DNA of 64,000 nt from Desulfobacterium sp. GTDB lineage: Bacteria > Desulfobacterota > Desulfobacteria > Desulfobacterales > Desulfobacteraceae. The stretch covers positions 62,001 to 126,000 of the forward strand of contig JAQYWC010000033.1 of NCBI GenBank assembly GCA_030145245.1. The letters run 5' to 3'. Shown here one piece after another: positions 1 to 9,233 of this stretch; within the stretch, counting starts at the first letter, position 1, and every line of letters starts with the position of its first letter. The position numbers were made by a program, and so were the translations under genes. A model generated the notes under the pieces. It worked only from the letters and a program-made list of their open reading frames with translations, was not told the origin of the DNA and ran no database searches.

Positions 1-1
1 G

Positions 2-316
2 TTTGAATCTCCGGAAAAGGCGCTCACGGCAGTGGCCGTGTTCAAACCGGATCTCATCATCACCGATCTGAACATGCCCAAGATCAACGGACTCCAGCTG
101 ACCCGGGAGATCAGGAAAAAGTACACCCGCCAGCAGCTGCCCATCATCATGATCACCACCCAGAGTGATTTTATCCAGATGGACGAGAACAGCCACCACG
201 AAAGCGTTAACGAAACATACCTGAACCAGTCCGGCATCAACGCGGTCCTTCACAAACCCTTTACGGATGAGGAGCTGGAAACGGCCATGGGCCGGTTCCT
301 CAACAACAGCAAGTAA
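2..316 (+). CDS. Response regulator receiver domain, 3' part only
   Basis: The reading frame is open from base 2, so the start lies outside the window. The visible 104 residues are the second half of a CheY-like receiver domain. The phosphoacceptor aspartate is in ITDLNMP (start of the visible part), the conserved Thr is in MITTQS, and the conserved Lys is in LHKPF near the end. The protein stops right after the receiver fold, so no output domain follows; any output domain would have to be N-terminal. A stand-alone CheY-type regulator is the simplest reading. It converges on the minus-strand gene that ends at 333, with no clear terminator between. Family certain; partner kinase unknown. Confidence 0.9.
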   Translation, partial: FESPEKALTAVAVFKPDLIITDLNMPKINGLQLTREIRKKYTRQQLPIIMITTQSDFIQMDENSHHESVNETYLNQSGINAVLHKPFTDEELETAMGRFLNNSK

Positions 317-332
317 CACTCGGGGGCAGGCT

Positions 333-1397
333 TTAAGCGTATATAATCTTGAACGGAATGGGGGGGTATTTCCACACTGCGGGCTTGGGCAGGATCTGCT
401 CCTCGGACACGGAGAGCCAGTTGGTATCTAATTTCAGCTCCCTGAGCCGTCCCCCCTCCGAGGGCAGAGCGTGGGGGGTATAGGCATAGATAACGTTGAA
501 GATGCAGACCAGGTACTTCCCCTCCCTTCCCACAACATAATTCTTGGTAAAGCTGGTCTGGGTAATACCGGCGGTTTTTGAGATCTCCCTTACCTCGTCC
601 CGGGTAAACTTCACCAAAATCGACTTGGAGATGCTGTTTTCATCGATCCGCAACAGGGCCCTTGACTCGCTGCTACCCACATATACCGTGGTGATGCCGG
701 CAAGCTTCCTGAAGTACTGGGCTGCAACAATGGCAGCGGTTCTCCTGCCTCCCGCCATCACCGGCATGCCATAGTACTCGAAAAACTTCTTCTGGAAATT
801 CTCCGCATATTTATCCCCCTTCTCGTAGAGATCCTTGGAGATATAGCGAAGATCCCGGGCCAGCTCCTCGGCCGCATCGGCAATGGGCCAGTCGATACGC
901 ACATGAAAGTGGCTCAGGGCATACCGGTCCTGGGTGCCGGCGCGGACATCCCGCTGGATCAACAGGGCGTAGTCCACCGGGAGCAGGGTTTTCATGAAAT
1001 CAAAGAACCCGTCGGTATCGATGTATTTGAGGTTCCTGTGATACGCCTCCACATCGGGAAAGTGCTTGTGCTTAAGCAGGTTGGTCTTTGTGGTCTTGTT
1101 GGCGTCAAAGTAGCGAATGTACTTTTTGTGGCTCTCGTCCACATACTCCTCACAAAAGAGCACCAGAAAGGAGTTCTGGGCATCAAATTCGATGGAGGGG
1201 ATCCTGGCCCGGGGTTTGAGTTCCCTGGTCTCAACAAAGGGATATGGGGTCTTCTGGCGAAGAAAATTATTATAGGAGTCGATCAGGGCGTATCCAAGGA
1301 CAAACTGATCCATCTCATCCCGGAGCAGCTCGTAATAGGAGCGCCTCAGCTTATCCTTTCGACTCAGCCGGTTTCTTGTGCTGCAGAACATCCCCAC
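333..1397 (-). CDS. Conserved hypothetical protein downstream of pgk
   Basis: I do not recognise this soluble protein of about 354 residues. There is no signal peptide or membrane segment. The N-terminal third is rich in Tyr, Arg and Lys (helical, RRSYYELLRDEMDQF); the middle contains HFHVRIDWP; the C-terminal third looks like a mixed alpha/beta fold. The start is GTG at 1397 or ATG at 1391. A GGGAGG and a GAGGAG lie just upstream and fit either. It begins 5 bases after the pgk stop codon and is the last gene of the minus-strand block, so it is probably co-transcribed with pgk. No function is proposed. Confidence 0.75.
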   Translation of the reverse strand: MGMFCSTRNRLSRKDKLRRSYYELLRDEMDQFVLGYALIDSYNNFLRQKTPYPFVETRELKPRARIPSIEFDAQNSFLVLFCEEYVDESHKKYIRYFDANKTTKTNLLKHKHFPDVEAYHRNLKYIDTDGFFDFMKTLLPVDYALLIQRDVRAGTQDRYALSHFHVRIDWPIADAAEELARDLRYISKDLYEKGDKYAENFQKKFFEYYGMPVMAGGRRTAAIVAAQYFRKLAGITTVYVGSSESRALLRIDENSISKSILVKFTRDEVREISKTAGITQTSFTKNYVVGREGKYLVCIFNVIYAYTPHALPSEGGRLRELKLDTNWLSVSEEQILPKPAVWKYPPIPFKIIYA

Positions 1398-1402
1398 TCC
1401 TC

Positions 1403-2584
1403 TTACCTCCCTGTAAGCACGGCTACCCCTGGAAGTTCGCGTCCCTCCATCAGATGGAGAAAGGCGCCGCCTCCGGTTGAAATATAACTCATCTTATCGG
1501 CTACCCGGCACACCTTGACCGCAAGGCCGGTATCACCGCCCCCGACCACGGAAAAGGCACTGGAACCGGCCACGGCATCGGCCACAGCCTTTGTTCCGCC
1601 GCAGAACCGCTCCATCTCGAACACCCCCATGGGACCGTTCCAGACAATGGTACCGGCATCCTCCAGGGCCCTGGCAAACAAAGCGCCTGTTTCAGGGCCG
1701 ATGTCAAGCCCCATCCATGTTCCGGGTATGGCGTCAACGCTCACCTCCCGTGTTTCGGCATTGGCGTCGAACCGGTCGGCCACCACAAGATCCACGGGAA
1801 GAAGGAGGTCGACCCCCTGCTCCTTTGCTTCTTCAACGATGGCGGCTGCGGTTTCGACAAGATCCGCTTCGATCATGGAAGCGCCGGTATCGATCCCCTG
1901 GCCCTTGAGAAAGGTGTTGGCCATGGCGCCTCCGATGATGAGCCTGTCGACATACTTGAGCATGTTTTTAAGGGCATTAAGCTTGCTTGAAACCTTGGCT
2001 CCGCCAACAATGGCCACCAGGGGCCTTGAGGGATTTTCAACCGAATCCCGAAAGCATTTTACCTCTTTTTCCAGTAAAAATCCGGCACAGGACTGGGGTG
2101 CGAACTCGGTGATGGCCACCACCGAAGCCTGCTCCCTGTGACTGACGGAAAAGGCGTTGTTGACAAAGACGTCGCACAGGGAAGCAAGCTTTCTGGCAAA
2201 TTCCCTGTCATTGGCGGTCTCTTCATTATAAAATCTGAGGTTCTCAAGAAGGAGGATCTCGCCTGGCACAAGGGATGTAACCCGCTCTTCCACCCCGGCC
2301 CCAATGCAGTCATCCACAAATCCCACGGGCCGCCCCAGAAGTTCGGAGAGCCGTTTGGCAGCAGGGGCAAGGCTTAAGGAAGCTACTTTTTTTCCCTTGG
2401 GCCTTCCCATGTGGGAGGCAAGGATAATCTTCCCGCCCTTATGCATCAGGTCTTTTATCAGGGGAAGGGTTGCCCTTACCCTGTTGTCATCGGCAATGTT
2501 CAGGTTCTCATCCATGGGCAGGTTATAGTCCACCCGGACCAGAATCGTCTTGTCCTTAATCTCAATATCTTTTACCGTTTTCAT
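1403..2584 (-). CDS. pgk: Phosphoglycerate kinase
   Basis: Converts 1,3-bisphosphoglycerate plus ADP to 3-phosphoglycerate plus ATP in glycolysis/gluconeogenesis; cytoplasmic. At 393 residues it has the usual bacterial length. Visible signatures are RVDYNLP (17-23), SHMGRPKG (57-64), LLENLRF (about 112-118), the hinge and nucleotide region IVGGAKVSSK, WNGPMGVFE, and the C-terminal GGGDTG and STGGGAF loops. The conserved substrate loop, usually NDAFGTAHRAHAS, reads NNAFSVSHREQAS here. The His-Arg pair is kept but several surrounding residues differ, and the terminal GGGA-S-L-E stretch reads GGGAFLH. It is therefore a divergent but apparently intact enzyme. ATG with AAGG just upstream. It lies 105 bp downstream of the small Cys-rich gene. 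Confidence 0.96.
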   Translation of the reverse strand: MKTVKDIEIKDKTILVRVDYNLPMDENLNIADDNRVRATLPLIKDLMHKGGKIILASHMGRPKGKKVASLSLAPAAKRLSELLGRPVGFVDDCIGAGVEERVTSLVPGEILLLENLRFYNEETANDREFARKLASLCDVFVNNAFSVSHREQASVVAITEFAPQSCAGFLLEKEVKCFRDSVENPSRPLVAIVGGAKVSSKLNALKNMLKYVDRLIIGGAMANTFLKGQGIDTGASMIEADLVETAAAIVEEAKEQGVDLLLPVDLVVADRFDANAETREVSVDAIPGTWMGLDIGPETGALFARALEDAGTIVWNGPMGVFEMERFCGGTKAVADAVAGSSAFSVVGGGDTGLAVKVCRVADKMSYISTGGGAFLHLMEGRELPGVAVLTGR

Positions 2585-2689
2585 ATGCCTTACCGGATCA
2601 TCCCTCCAGATATTATCGTTATGCCCGGGTTTCCCAACCCTCAGTAATTTTGTATACTACTTCCAACCCGAAACAAAGTAAATTGTGAT

Positions 2690-2953
2690 TCAGGATCGTT
2701 TTCTTGCCAGCTGTTTTTTCCTGGACCACCGCTGGAAAAAGGTCAGCATGCCTGCCTCTTCTCCCCGTTCGATGAGCTCCTCCTGAACCTTTACCCCCCT
2801 GACACCGTCCATGGCGGCCCGAAGGCATGCGGTCTTGCAGTGGCACTGGTACATGCAGTCATCAGGCGTCTCCCGCAATCCCCGCTTGCTCATGGGGAAC
2901 ACCTTCTCAAGCTCTCCGAAACACTCCGGCCGTTCGCTTGTATCGTTATCCAT
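2690..2953 (-). CDS. Small cysteine-cluster protein, unknown function
   Basis: An 87-residue protein starting [13 protein letters not shown]. The core is a compact cysteine/histidine set, C-MYQ-C-H-C-KTA-C-LRAAM, around residues 33-47, which could bind a metal or an Fe-S cluster. The C-terminal part is basic. The ATG at 2953 overlaps the radC stop by 8 bases, typical of translational coupling, so I prefer it to in-frame starts further upstream. It sits between radC and pgk in the same orientation. I recall similar short proteins in delta-proteobacteria but know no assigned function. Confidence 0.7.
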   Translation of the reverse strand: MDNDTSERPECFGELEKVFPMSKRGLRETPDDCMYQCHCKTACLRAAMDGVRGVKVQEELIERGEEAGMLTFFQRWSRKKQLARKRS

Positions 2954-3737
2954 GTTGAATGTCAAACTCCCTTTTGAATTCGGCAATGATGCCCTTGTCC
3001 GCAAAGCTGTAAATGCTCTCAGACCCGGTGATTACGTGCTCATGCACGGTGATCCCCACATGGGCCAGGGCAAAGAAGAGCCGCTTTGTGATGGCGATAT
3101 CCTCCCCCGAGGGCAGGGTGTCGCCTGAAGGATGGTTGTGGGCAAAGATCAGGGCCGCCGCCCTGTGGTCCAGGGCCCGGGCAATGACCTCCCGGGGATA
3201 GACGGCAGAGGAGGTGAGGCTCCCCTGGAACAGGACCTCGCTTGCCAGCACCCGGTTCTTTGCATCCAAGAAGATACCGACAAACACCTCCCGGTGCCTG
3301 TGGCCGATGAACTGGTCAAGAAAGGTACGAAGATCCCTGGAGTTCTTCAAGACACTCTTTGCCTGGATCCGCTTTTCAAGAAAGCGATCGCAGACCTCCT
3401 TGATGAGCCGGATGCCAAGGACATTGGAGGGGCCGACCCCGTCAACCCGGACCAGCTCCTCCACACTTGCCTCAAACACTCCCTGGAGGGTTTTGAATCG
3501 CTTTAACAGATCTTTTGCCCTCTGTTTGCAATCCATTCTTGGGGTGTTCAGGGTCAAGAGGAGTTCGATCACCTCGTAATCGAGAAACCCCGCAAGACCA
3601 CCCTCCAGAAACCGCTGTTTCAGCCGCTGCCGGTGACCTTTACCCTTGTGTTCCTTCGGTTCCTTCGGTTCCTTCGGTTCCTTCGGTTCCTTCGGTTCCT
3701 TCGGTTCCTTCAGTTCCTTCAGTTCCTTCTTGTCCAT
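2946..3737 (-). CDS. radC: RadC family JAB/MPN-domain protein with KEP-repeat tail
   Basis: 263 residues from the ATG at 3737, which has GGAGAGG four bases upstream. Residues 1-30 are a low-complexity run of Lys-Glu-Pro repeats encoded by the 9-bp tandem repeat. A helix-hairpin-helix like segment follows ([14 protein letters not shown], about 97-110), then the JAB metalloprotease-like domain with [14 protein letters not shown] at 200-213, whose two His and Asp form the zinc site. RadC proteins were once linked to DNA repair, but the biochemical role remains uncertain. The first 98 bases overlap the end of gyrA in another frame; the last 8 overlap the next gene. An upstream ATG at 3767 is possible but has no better ribosome site. 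Confidence 0.92.
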   Translation of the reverse strand: MDKKELKELKEPKEPKEPKEPKEPKEPKEHKGKGHRQRLKQRFLEGGLAGFLDYEVIELLLTLNTPRMDCKQRAKDLLKRFKTLQGVFEASVEELVRVDGVGPSNVLGIRLIKEVCDRFLEKRIQAKSVLKNSRDLRTFLDQFIGHRHREVFVGIFLDAKNRVLASEVLFQGSLTSSAVYPREVIARALDHRAAALIFAHNHPSGDTLPSGEDIAITKRLFFALAHVGITVHEHVITGSESIYSFADKGIIAEFKREFDIQHG

Positions 3738-6216
3738 GGCCCTCTCCACGGTCGCAGGATTCGGCATCGTCAAGAACGTCTGACTCCTCCTTGTCCTCCT
3801 CCGGAAGCCTTGCAGCTCCGATGAGCGTCTCACCGGTGCTCAGGTTGATGAGCTTGACCCCCTGGGTGTTACGGCTTATGACAGAAATGTCTCGGATACC
3901 GGTCCTGATGAGCTTGCCCTTGTCCGTGACCAGCATGAGTTCGTCCTCGTCCCCCACAAGCAGAAGCGAGACCATCTTACCGTTCCTCTCGGAGGTGCGG
4001 ATGGAGAAAACCCCCTTCCCTCCCCTGGTCTGGGTTCGGTACTCCTCAATGTTGGTTCGTTTTCCGTAACCGTTTTCGGTAACGGTCAAAAGGGTGTATC
4101 CGTGGTTCTGCACCTCCATGCCAACGACCTTGGAACCAGGATCGATCCGCATGCCCCTGACGCCCATGGAACCCCTGGCCGTTGCCCTGACATCGCCTTC
4201 GTGGAACCGGATCACCTTGCCGCCTTCGCTGCCAAGGAAAATATCAGTGTCTCCGTCGGTGATACCGGCTGCGATCAGCTCGTCTTCCTCGGCCAGCTTG
4301 ATGCCGATCAGCCCGCCGGACCTCGGCCTTGAGTAGGCCATGAGGTCTGTCTTCTTGACCCTGCCGAGCTTGGTGGCCATTACCACGTATTTGCCTTCCA
4401 CAAATTCGGGAACCGTAAGCACCGTGGCAAGCTTCTCTCCCTCGTCAAAGTTGAGCAGGTTGACGATGGCCTTACCAAGGCTGGTTCTGCCTGCCATGGG
4501 AAGCTGATACACCTTGGACTGGTACACCTTGCCGAAGTTGGTGATAAAAAGAAAGGTATGGTGGGTGGAGGCAACGAACAGATGCTCTACAAAATCCTCA
4601 TCCTTGGTGCCCATGGCGGTCTTCCCCCGCCCTCCCCTGTGCTGGCTGGCATAAAGGGTGACCGGGTTTCGCTTGATATAACCGCTCCGGGTCACGGTGA
4701 CCACCATATCCTCTTCAGCGATCAGATCTTCAATGCCGATCTCTCCTGTGGCCTCCACGATCTTTGTCCGGCGTACATCATTGTATTCATCCGTAAGCTC
4801 GGTCAGCTCCTCTTTAATGATGCCCCTGACCACCTCGTCGCTCTCAAGGATCTCCTTGTACCAGGCAAGGTCCTTCAACAGCTGGGCGTACTCCTCGTTG
4901 ATCTTGTCACGCTCAAGACCTGTAAGCCTTTGGAGACGCATCTCAAGGATTGCCTGGGCCTGTACAATTGAAAATTCAAAGTTTTGCACAAGCCCTGTCT
5001 TTGCCTCTTCAGGGGAACGGGAGGCCCGGATCAGGGCCACGACATCGTCAAGGTTATCCAGGGCCTTGATCAGCCCCTCCAGGATGTGGGCCCGCTCCTG
5101 GGCCTTTCTCTGGTCAAAAATGGTCCGCCGGATGATCACGGAACGCCTGTGATTGATGAAATGCTCCAGGAGTTCCTTGAGTGTAAATAACTCAGGGCGG
5201 TTGTTGACAACGGCAAGAAAGATGATGCCGAAGCTTGTGTGCATGTTGGTGTGCTTGTATAGCTGGTTGATCACCACCTCGGCAATCTGATCCCGCTTGA
5301 GGCCGACGGCGATCCGCATGCCATCACGATCGGACTCGTCCCTGACAAAGGAGGCACCCTCGATCACCTTTGCCCGCATGAGTTCGGCAATCTTCTCCAC
5401 AAGCTTTGCCTTGTTCACCTGGTAGGGAAGTTCTGTCACGACAATGGTCTCAGCCTTTGTCTTGGAGTTTTCCTCCACCTCCACTTTTGCCCGGACGGCG
5501 ATGATGCCCCGTCCGGTGGTGTAGGCGTCGTATATCCCCTTTGTTCCGTAGATCAGGCCATGGGTTGGAAAATCCGGACCTGGAATGTGCTCCATCAGTT
5601 CCAGGATCGTGATATTGGGGTTGTCCAGAAGAGCAATGAGTCCCTGAACAACCTCCCCGATGTTATGGGGGGGGATGTTGGTGGTCATACCCACGGCAAT
5701 ACCGGAGGATCCGTTCACCAGAAGTGCTGGAAATTTTGTCGGAAGCACTGAGGGTTCGCCCAGGGTCTCATCATAGTTGGGCGTCCAGTCAACCGTCTCT
5801 TTTTCAAGATCGGCCAGCATCAGGTGGGCGATCTTCTTCATCCGGATCTCGGTATACCTCATGGCGGCCGGAGAATCGCCGTCCACGGATCCGAAGTTGC
5901 CCTGGCCGTCCACGAGGGTGTAGCGCAGGGAAAAATCCTGGGCCATGCGGACGATGGTGTCGTATACGGCGGTATCACCATGGGGGTGATACTTACCAAT
6001 AACATCACCGACAATACGGGCGGATTTTTTATAGGGCTTGTTCCAGTCGTTTCTCAGCTCACGCATGGCATAAAGCACACGCCTGTGAACCGGCTTCAAC
6101 CCGTCCCTGACATCGGGAAGAGCCCTTCCAATGATTACACTCATGGCATATTCGAGATAGGATTTTTTCATCTCTGTCTCGATGCTGATTGTATTGTTGT
6201 TGTCTTGATTTAGCAT
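3640..6216 (-). CDS. gyrA: DNA gyrase subunit A
   Basis: Breakage-reunion subunit of the type IIA topoisomerase that introduces negative supercoils with GyrB. 858 residues. Catalytic Tyr121 is in AAMRYTE. The quinolone-determining loop [13 protein letters not shown] (74-86) has Thr82 and Asp86 at the positions of E. coli Ser83 and Asp87, a common sensitive-type combination. The C-terminal beta-pinwheel is complete and carries the GyrA box as QHRGGRG (525-531), which argues for GyrA rather than ParC. The last residues are an acidic Glu-Gly-Thr repeat tail encoded by the tandem repeat and overlapping radC. The ATG overlaps the stop of the upstream permease gene by 7 bases. Confidence 0.97.
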   Translation of the reverse strand: MLNQDNNNTISIETEMKKSYLEYAMSVIIGRALPDVRDGLKPVHRRVLYAMRELRNDWNKPYKKSARIVGDVIGKYHPHGDTAVYDTIVRMAQDFSLRYTLVDGQGNFGSVDGDSPAAMRYTEIRMKKIAHLMLADLEKETVDWTPNYDETLGEPSVLPTKFPALLVNGSSGIAVGMTTNIPPHNIGEVVQGLIALLDNPNITILELMEHIPGPDFPTHGLIYGTKGIYDAYTTGRGIIAVRAKVEVEENSKTKAETIVVTELPYQVNKAKLVEKIAELMRAKVIEGASFVRDESDRDGMRIAVGLKRDQIAEVVINQLYKHTNMHTSFGIIFLAVVNNRPELFTLKELLEHFINHRRSVIIRRTIFDQRKAQERAHILEGLIKALDNLDDVVALIRASRSPEEAKTGLVQNFEFSIVQAQAILEMRLQRLTGLERDKINEEYAQLLKDLAWYKEILESDEVVRGIIKEELTELTDEYNDVRRTKIVEATGEIGIEDLIAEEDMVVTVTRSGYIKRNPVTLYASQHRGGRGKTAMGTKDEDFVEHLFVASTHHTFLFITNFGKVYQSKVYQLPMAGRTSLGKAIVNLLNFDEGEKLATVLTVPEFVEGKYVVMATKLGRVKKTDLMAYSRPRSGGLIGIKLAEEDELIAAGITDGDTDIFLGSEGGKVIRFHEGDVRATARGSMGVRGMRIDPGSKVVGMEVQNHGYTLLTVTENGYGKRTNIEEYRTQTRGGKGVFSIRTSERNGKMVSLLLVGDEDELMLVTDKGKLIRTGIRDISVISRNTQGVKLINLSTGETLIGAARLPEEDKEESDVLDDAESCDRGEGHGQEGTEGTEGTEGTEGTEGTEGTEGTEGTQG
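3651..3731. repeat. 9-bp tandem repeat read in two frames by gyrA and radC
   Basis: On the plus strand TTCCTTCGG is repeated six times perfectly (3651-3704), then TTCCTTCAG twice, then one degenerate unit to 3731. On the minus strand the gyrA frame reads it as Glu-Gly-Thr repeats at the GyrA C-terminus, and the radC frame reads the same bases as Lys-Glu-Pro repeats at the RadC N-terminus. Because the unit is 9 bp, gain or loss of units keeps both frames open. Confidence 0.95.
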
Positions 6217-7361
6217 GAACTATCCTTCTTAGTATTCCCTTTGACTCTGCCAGGTTCCACAAGAACCTGAAAATTTGCAAAATAGATATCGGCCAGGGTC
6301 AGAAAAAGCGTTATTACCAGCGGGCCGTAGATGATTCCCAGGATGCCGTAAAGTTGGAGTCCTCCGATAATGGCAAAAAAAACGATCAAGGGGTGCATCT
6401 TTACCCTGTCCCCGACAACCTTTGGCTTGAACATATATTCAATACCCCAGGAGAGGAGCGCATAGAAAAACATAAGGCCGATCCCGGCAGCCACCCTCTG
6501 TTTGAGTATGAGAACCAGGCCCGCCGGAATCAGCACGACCCCGACCCCCAAAATGGGAAGAAATGCGAGAAACCCCATGATCACCCCCCAGAGGAAAGGG
6601 GATCCAAGATCCAACAGGAAAAAAGCAACCCCGCCCAGCACCCCCTGTATCAATCCGCCAAGGCCGTTTCCAATAAGTACGGCCCCTGCCATCTCCTTGA
6701 ATTTGCAAAACAGCTTTTCATTGTGCTCGTCTGCCAGGGGGGAGAGATCATAGATGTAATGGACAAACCTTGTTCCATCGATGAACAGATAAAAGACAAC
6801 AATGAGCATAAGACAGAAGTAGAAAACGATCTTAAACACATTGGATGCGATGAAACTGGCTTGCTGAAAAAGGTAGAGCCCCACCACCCGGCCAAGCTCG
6901 GAGAAAGGCTTTACCAGCTCCTCCCAGGAAAAGGAGATATCGAGCCCCAGGGTAGCAAGCAGATGGTTGACCCGTTCCAGGGCATGGGTGTTTTCAAGGA
7001 CCTGTTTAATCTGGTTGCTCAACACGGCGCTCTTTGCCATCAGATAGAGGTCATAGGCCTCCTTGGAAAGCACCCCCACAAAAAGAAGCACCGGCACCAG
7101 GACCACAAAAAAAATGAGGACACAGGTGGTCATGGAGGCGGGAGCAGGTTTCAGTCTCTTCATGAAAAGAGTGTTGACCGGGACAAAAATGCCGGTCACG
7201 ACCAAGGCCATGACAATGGTGTCAAAAAAAGGGGCTATCAGCTTCCCGGCAAGCACCAGGGATACGGAAAAAAGGGCCAGAAAAAAGAAAAACACTGCTT
7301 TTTCAGAAGGACTCTGTCCCAAAACGCCACCATCGCTGTTAAAGGAAGTCCCCTTCCCCAA
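6210..7361 (-). CDS. AI-2E family (PerM-like) membrane transporter
   Basis: 383-residue integral membrane protein of the AI-2E transporter family (Pfam PF01594). Substrates of this family vary (autoinducer-2 export, sodium/proton exchange) and cannot be read from sequence. About eight hydrophobic segments are seen: two to three near the N-terminus, a long amphipathic region (about 110-165), then the C-terminal cluster with the family-typical end [18 protein letters not shown]. The start is uncertain: the frame opens with TTG at 7361 after an in-frame stop, with a second TTG 13 codons later; neither has a strong ribosome site. It overlaps gyrA by 7 bases, so the two are probably co-translated. 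Confidence 0.85.
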   Translation of the reverse strand: MGKGTSFNSDGGVLGQSPSEKAVFFFFLALFSVSLVLAGKLIAPFFDTIVMALVVTGIFVPVNTLFMKRLKPAPASMTTCVLIFFVVLVPVLLFVGVLSKEAYDLYLMAKSAVLSNQIKQVLENTHALERVNHLLATLGLDISFSWEELVKPFSELGRVVGLYLFQQASFIASNVFKIVFYFCLMLIVVFYLFIDGTRFVHYIYDLSPLADEHNEKLFCKFKEMAGAVLIGNGLGGLIQGVLGGVAFFLLDLGSPFLWGVIMGFLAFLPILGVGVVLIPAGLVLILKQRVAAGIGLMFFYALLSWGIEYMFKPKVVGDRVKMHPLIVFFAIIGGLQLYGILGIIYGPLVITLFLTLADIYFANFQVLVEPGRVKGNTKKDSSC

Positions 7362-7569
7362 GGAGAACGGTGTACTTCCAATTTAAACCCTATCCCAAGC
7401 CACGCCCGGGATCCGTTATGAAACTTGCCACACCTGCTTTTCGAATCTTCCGGATTGCTGCGGCCCGTAACCCAAGGGGAGTGTTTGACACCTGAGAATT
7501 CAGCGACTCAAAAGAAAAGCAATAAGGGCCCGGGCAAGTGGTTTGTCCAGACCCCTTGGATTCGATTGT

Positions 7570-7725
7570 CTATTTTCCCAAGCACCCTATTGCGGCAAGG
7601 AGGAGAAGTGCCTCATAGATGATGACCTGTGTAAAGCTGCCAAAAAAGTGGTAGACAATTCCGCCGCCCATGATGGCGGGCACTGCCGTGAAGACCATGA
7701 TTGCAAGTTTTCTGCTGATATCCAT
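7570..7725 (-). CDS. Small membrane protein, 51 residues
   Basis: A short frame from ATG 7725 to TAG 7570 with AGAGGTG eight bases upstream. The product starts MDISRKLAIMVFTAVPAIMG and ends in LLLLAAIGCLGK. It has two hydrophobic stretches (about 7-24 and 34-49) separated by a short Tyr/His/Phe-containing turn, so it is probably a two-helix inner-membrane peptide. It lies in the same orientation between the thiolase and the AI-2E permease. I do not recognise the family. Support is the ribosome site, the clean membrane pattern and lack of any competing gene. Confidence 0.6.
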   Translation of the reverse strand: MDISRKLAIMVFTAVPAIMGGGIVYHFFGSFTQVIIYEALLLLAAIGCLGK

Positions 7726-7826
7726 AATTTAAACACCTCTTTTTACCCTTCAGATCTGGTTTTATAAACATCCGTAAAAATCAACCTATTTTTTACCACT
7801 TGAACGGCACCAAGTAAAGGAAAAAA

Positions 7827-9104
7827 CTATCGTTCTATGATCATGCCCATGCCCATTCCGCCGCCTATACACATGGAGATGAGTCCTGTGCCATACCCTT
7901 TTCTTTTCATCTGATTGATGGCCGTGACCGTCTGCCTGGCACCGGTGCATCCGATGGGGTGCCCCAGGGAGATTCCGCTTCCCAGTTCGTTTGGCTTTTC
8001 AATGTCAAGTCCGAGCTCCCGCATGCAGCCGATCGCCTGGGCGGCAAAGGCCTCATTCAGCTCCACAAGGTCAATATCATCCATGGCCATACCGGTCCGT
8101 TTCAACAGTTTCCTCACTGCCGGCACAGGCCCAAGCCCCATATACGCGGGATCGAGGCCGCCGGAAGCAAACCCCTTGACAGAAGCAAGGATCTCAAGCC
8201 CCATCTCTTCGGCCCTCTCCCGACTCATGAGAAGAACGGCGGCGGCACCGTCATTGATTCCCGAGGCATTGCCCGCCGTAACACTGCCGTCCTTTTTAAA
8301 GGCGGGCCTGAGCTTGCCAAGTTTTTCCATGGTCGTCTCCATGGGGCGCTCATCATTGCCGATCAGGGTCTTCTCCCTTCTGACCATCACCGGAACCGGA
8401 ACGATCTCGCCGGCAAAAGTACCATCCTTGACCGCCCCAAGCGCCCGGGTGTGGCTCAAAAGGGCCAGTTCATCCTGCTCCTGGCGGGTGATACCATATT
8501 TTGCAACGATATTCTCGGCCGTCAGTCCCATGTGGTAACCATAAAAGATCTCATAGAGGCCGTCATAAACCATTAGATCCCGAACCTCTCCCGTACCGGT
8601 CAGCTCCATGCGATGGCCCCACCTGGCCTTGGGAAGGGCCATGGGCGCATTACTCATGCTCTCCTGACCACCGGCAACGATCACGTCGGCATCACCGGCC
8701 ATGATGGACTGGGCTCCCAGGGCAATGGCCTTAAGCCCGGAGCCACAAATTTTGTTCACGGTAAAAGCGGTGGTCTGCCGGGGAATGCCGGCTGCGATCA
8801 TGGCCTGCCGGGCGGTGTTCTGCCCTTGACCTGCCTGGAGAACATTTCCCATGATCACCTCGTCGATGACCACAGGAGCAAGACCGTCATCATAGTCATA
8901 CCCTCGTTTCTCAAGGTCGATCATACCCTGGCCATCCAGGGAATCCGGGCCAAAATTCTCCCCGGCCACAGGCCTTAAACCCGAGCGTTTCAAAAGATCC
9001 TTCATCACGATGGAGCCAAGTTCAACAACAGACACACTCTTCAAAGAACCGCCAAAAGATCCCACTGGTGTTCTCACGCCACCTACGATCACAACTTCTC
9101 TCAT
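7827..9104 (-). CDS. Acetyl-CoA C-acetyltransferase (thiolase)
   Basis: Thiolase II type enzyme joining two acetyl-CoA to acetoacetyl-CoA, or the reverse in fatty and aromatic acid breakdown. 425 residues, about 30 longer than the classical 393-residue enzyme; the extra length is an insertion at about 47-78. The nucleophile Cys120 is in NKICGSGLKA. NEAFAAQA (350-357), GHPIGCTGAR (381-390) and the second catalytic Cys412 in CIGGGMG are all present. ATG with GGGAGG seven bases upstream. It is divergent from the TANGO2-type gene, so 9105-9233 holds both promoters. Confidence 0.93.
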   Translation of the reverse strand: MREVVIVGGVRTPVGSFGGSLKSVSVVELGSIVMKDLLKRSGLRPVAGENFGPDSLDGQGMIDLEKRGYDYDDGLAPVVIDEVIMGNVLQAGQGQNTARQAMIAAGIPRQTTAFTVNKICGSGLKAIALGAQSIMAGDADVIVAGGQESMSNAPMALPKARWGHRMELTGTGEVRDLMVYDGLYEIFYGYHMGLTAENIVAKYGITRQEQDELALLSHTRALGAVKDGTFAGEIVPVPVMVRREKTLIGNDERPMETTMEKLGKLRPAFKKDGSVTAGNASGINDGAAAVLLMSRERAEEMGLEILASVKGFASGGLDPAYMGLGPVPAVRKLLKRTGMAMDDIDLVELNEAFAAQAIGCMRELGLDIEKPNELGSGISLGHPIGCTGARQTVTAINQMKRKGYGTGLISMCIGGGMGMGMIIER

Positions 9105-9233
9105 GTCAATGCCTCCCGATTGTTGATTTTATCTTTTTTTTGCACTATACCTAACACTCAAACTCATAAGAATACGGATAGTTCAACCTACAACCCATAG
9201 CAAAAACACTTTTCAAACACAAGGGATTATATC

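Noticed and set aside
1494-1501. GCCGATAA sigma-28 -10 match on the minus strand
   Set aside because: It falls inside pgk coding sequence (Ala-Asp-Lys) with no -35 element and no flagellar gene downstream.
3640-6216. ParC (topoisomerase IV) instead of GyrA
   Set aside because: The GyrA box QHRGGRG and a full six-bladed C-terminal domain are present.
6354-7421. Long plus-strand open frame of about 355 codons opposite the AI-2E permease
   Set aside because: Composition is Gln/His/Lys-rich without hydrophobic pattern and it mirrors the membrane gene on the other strand; it is an antisense shadow.
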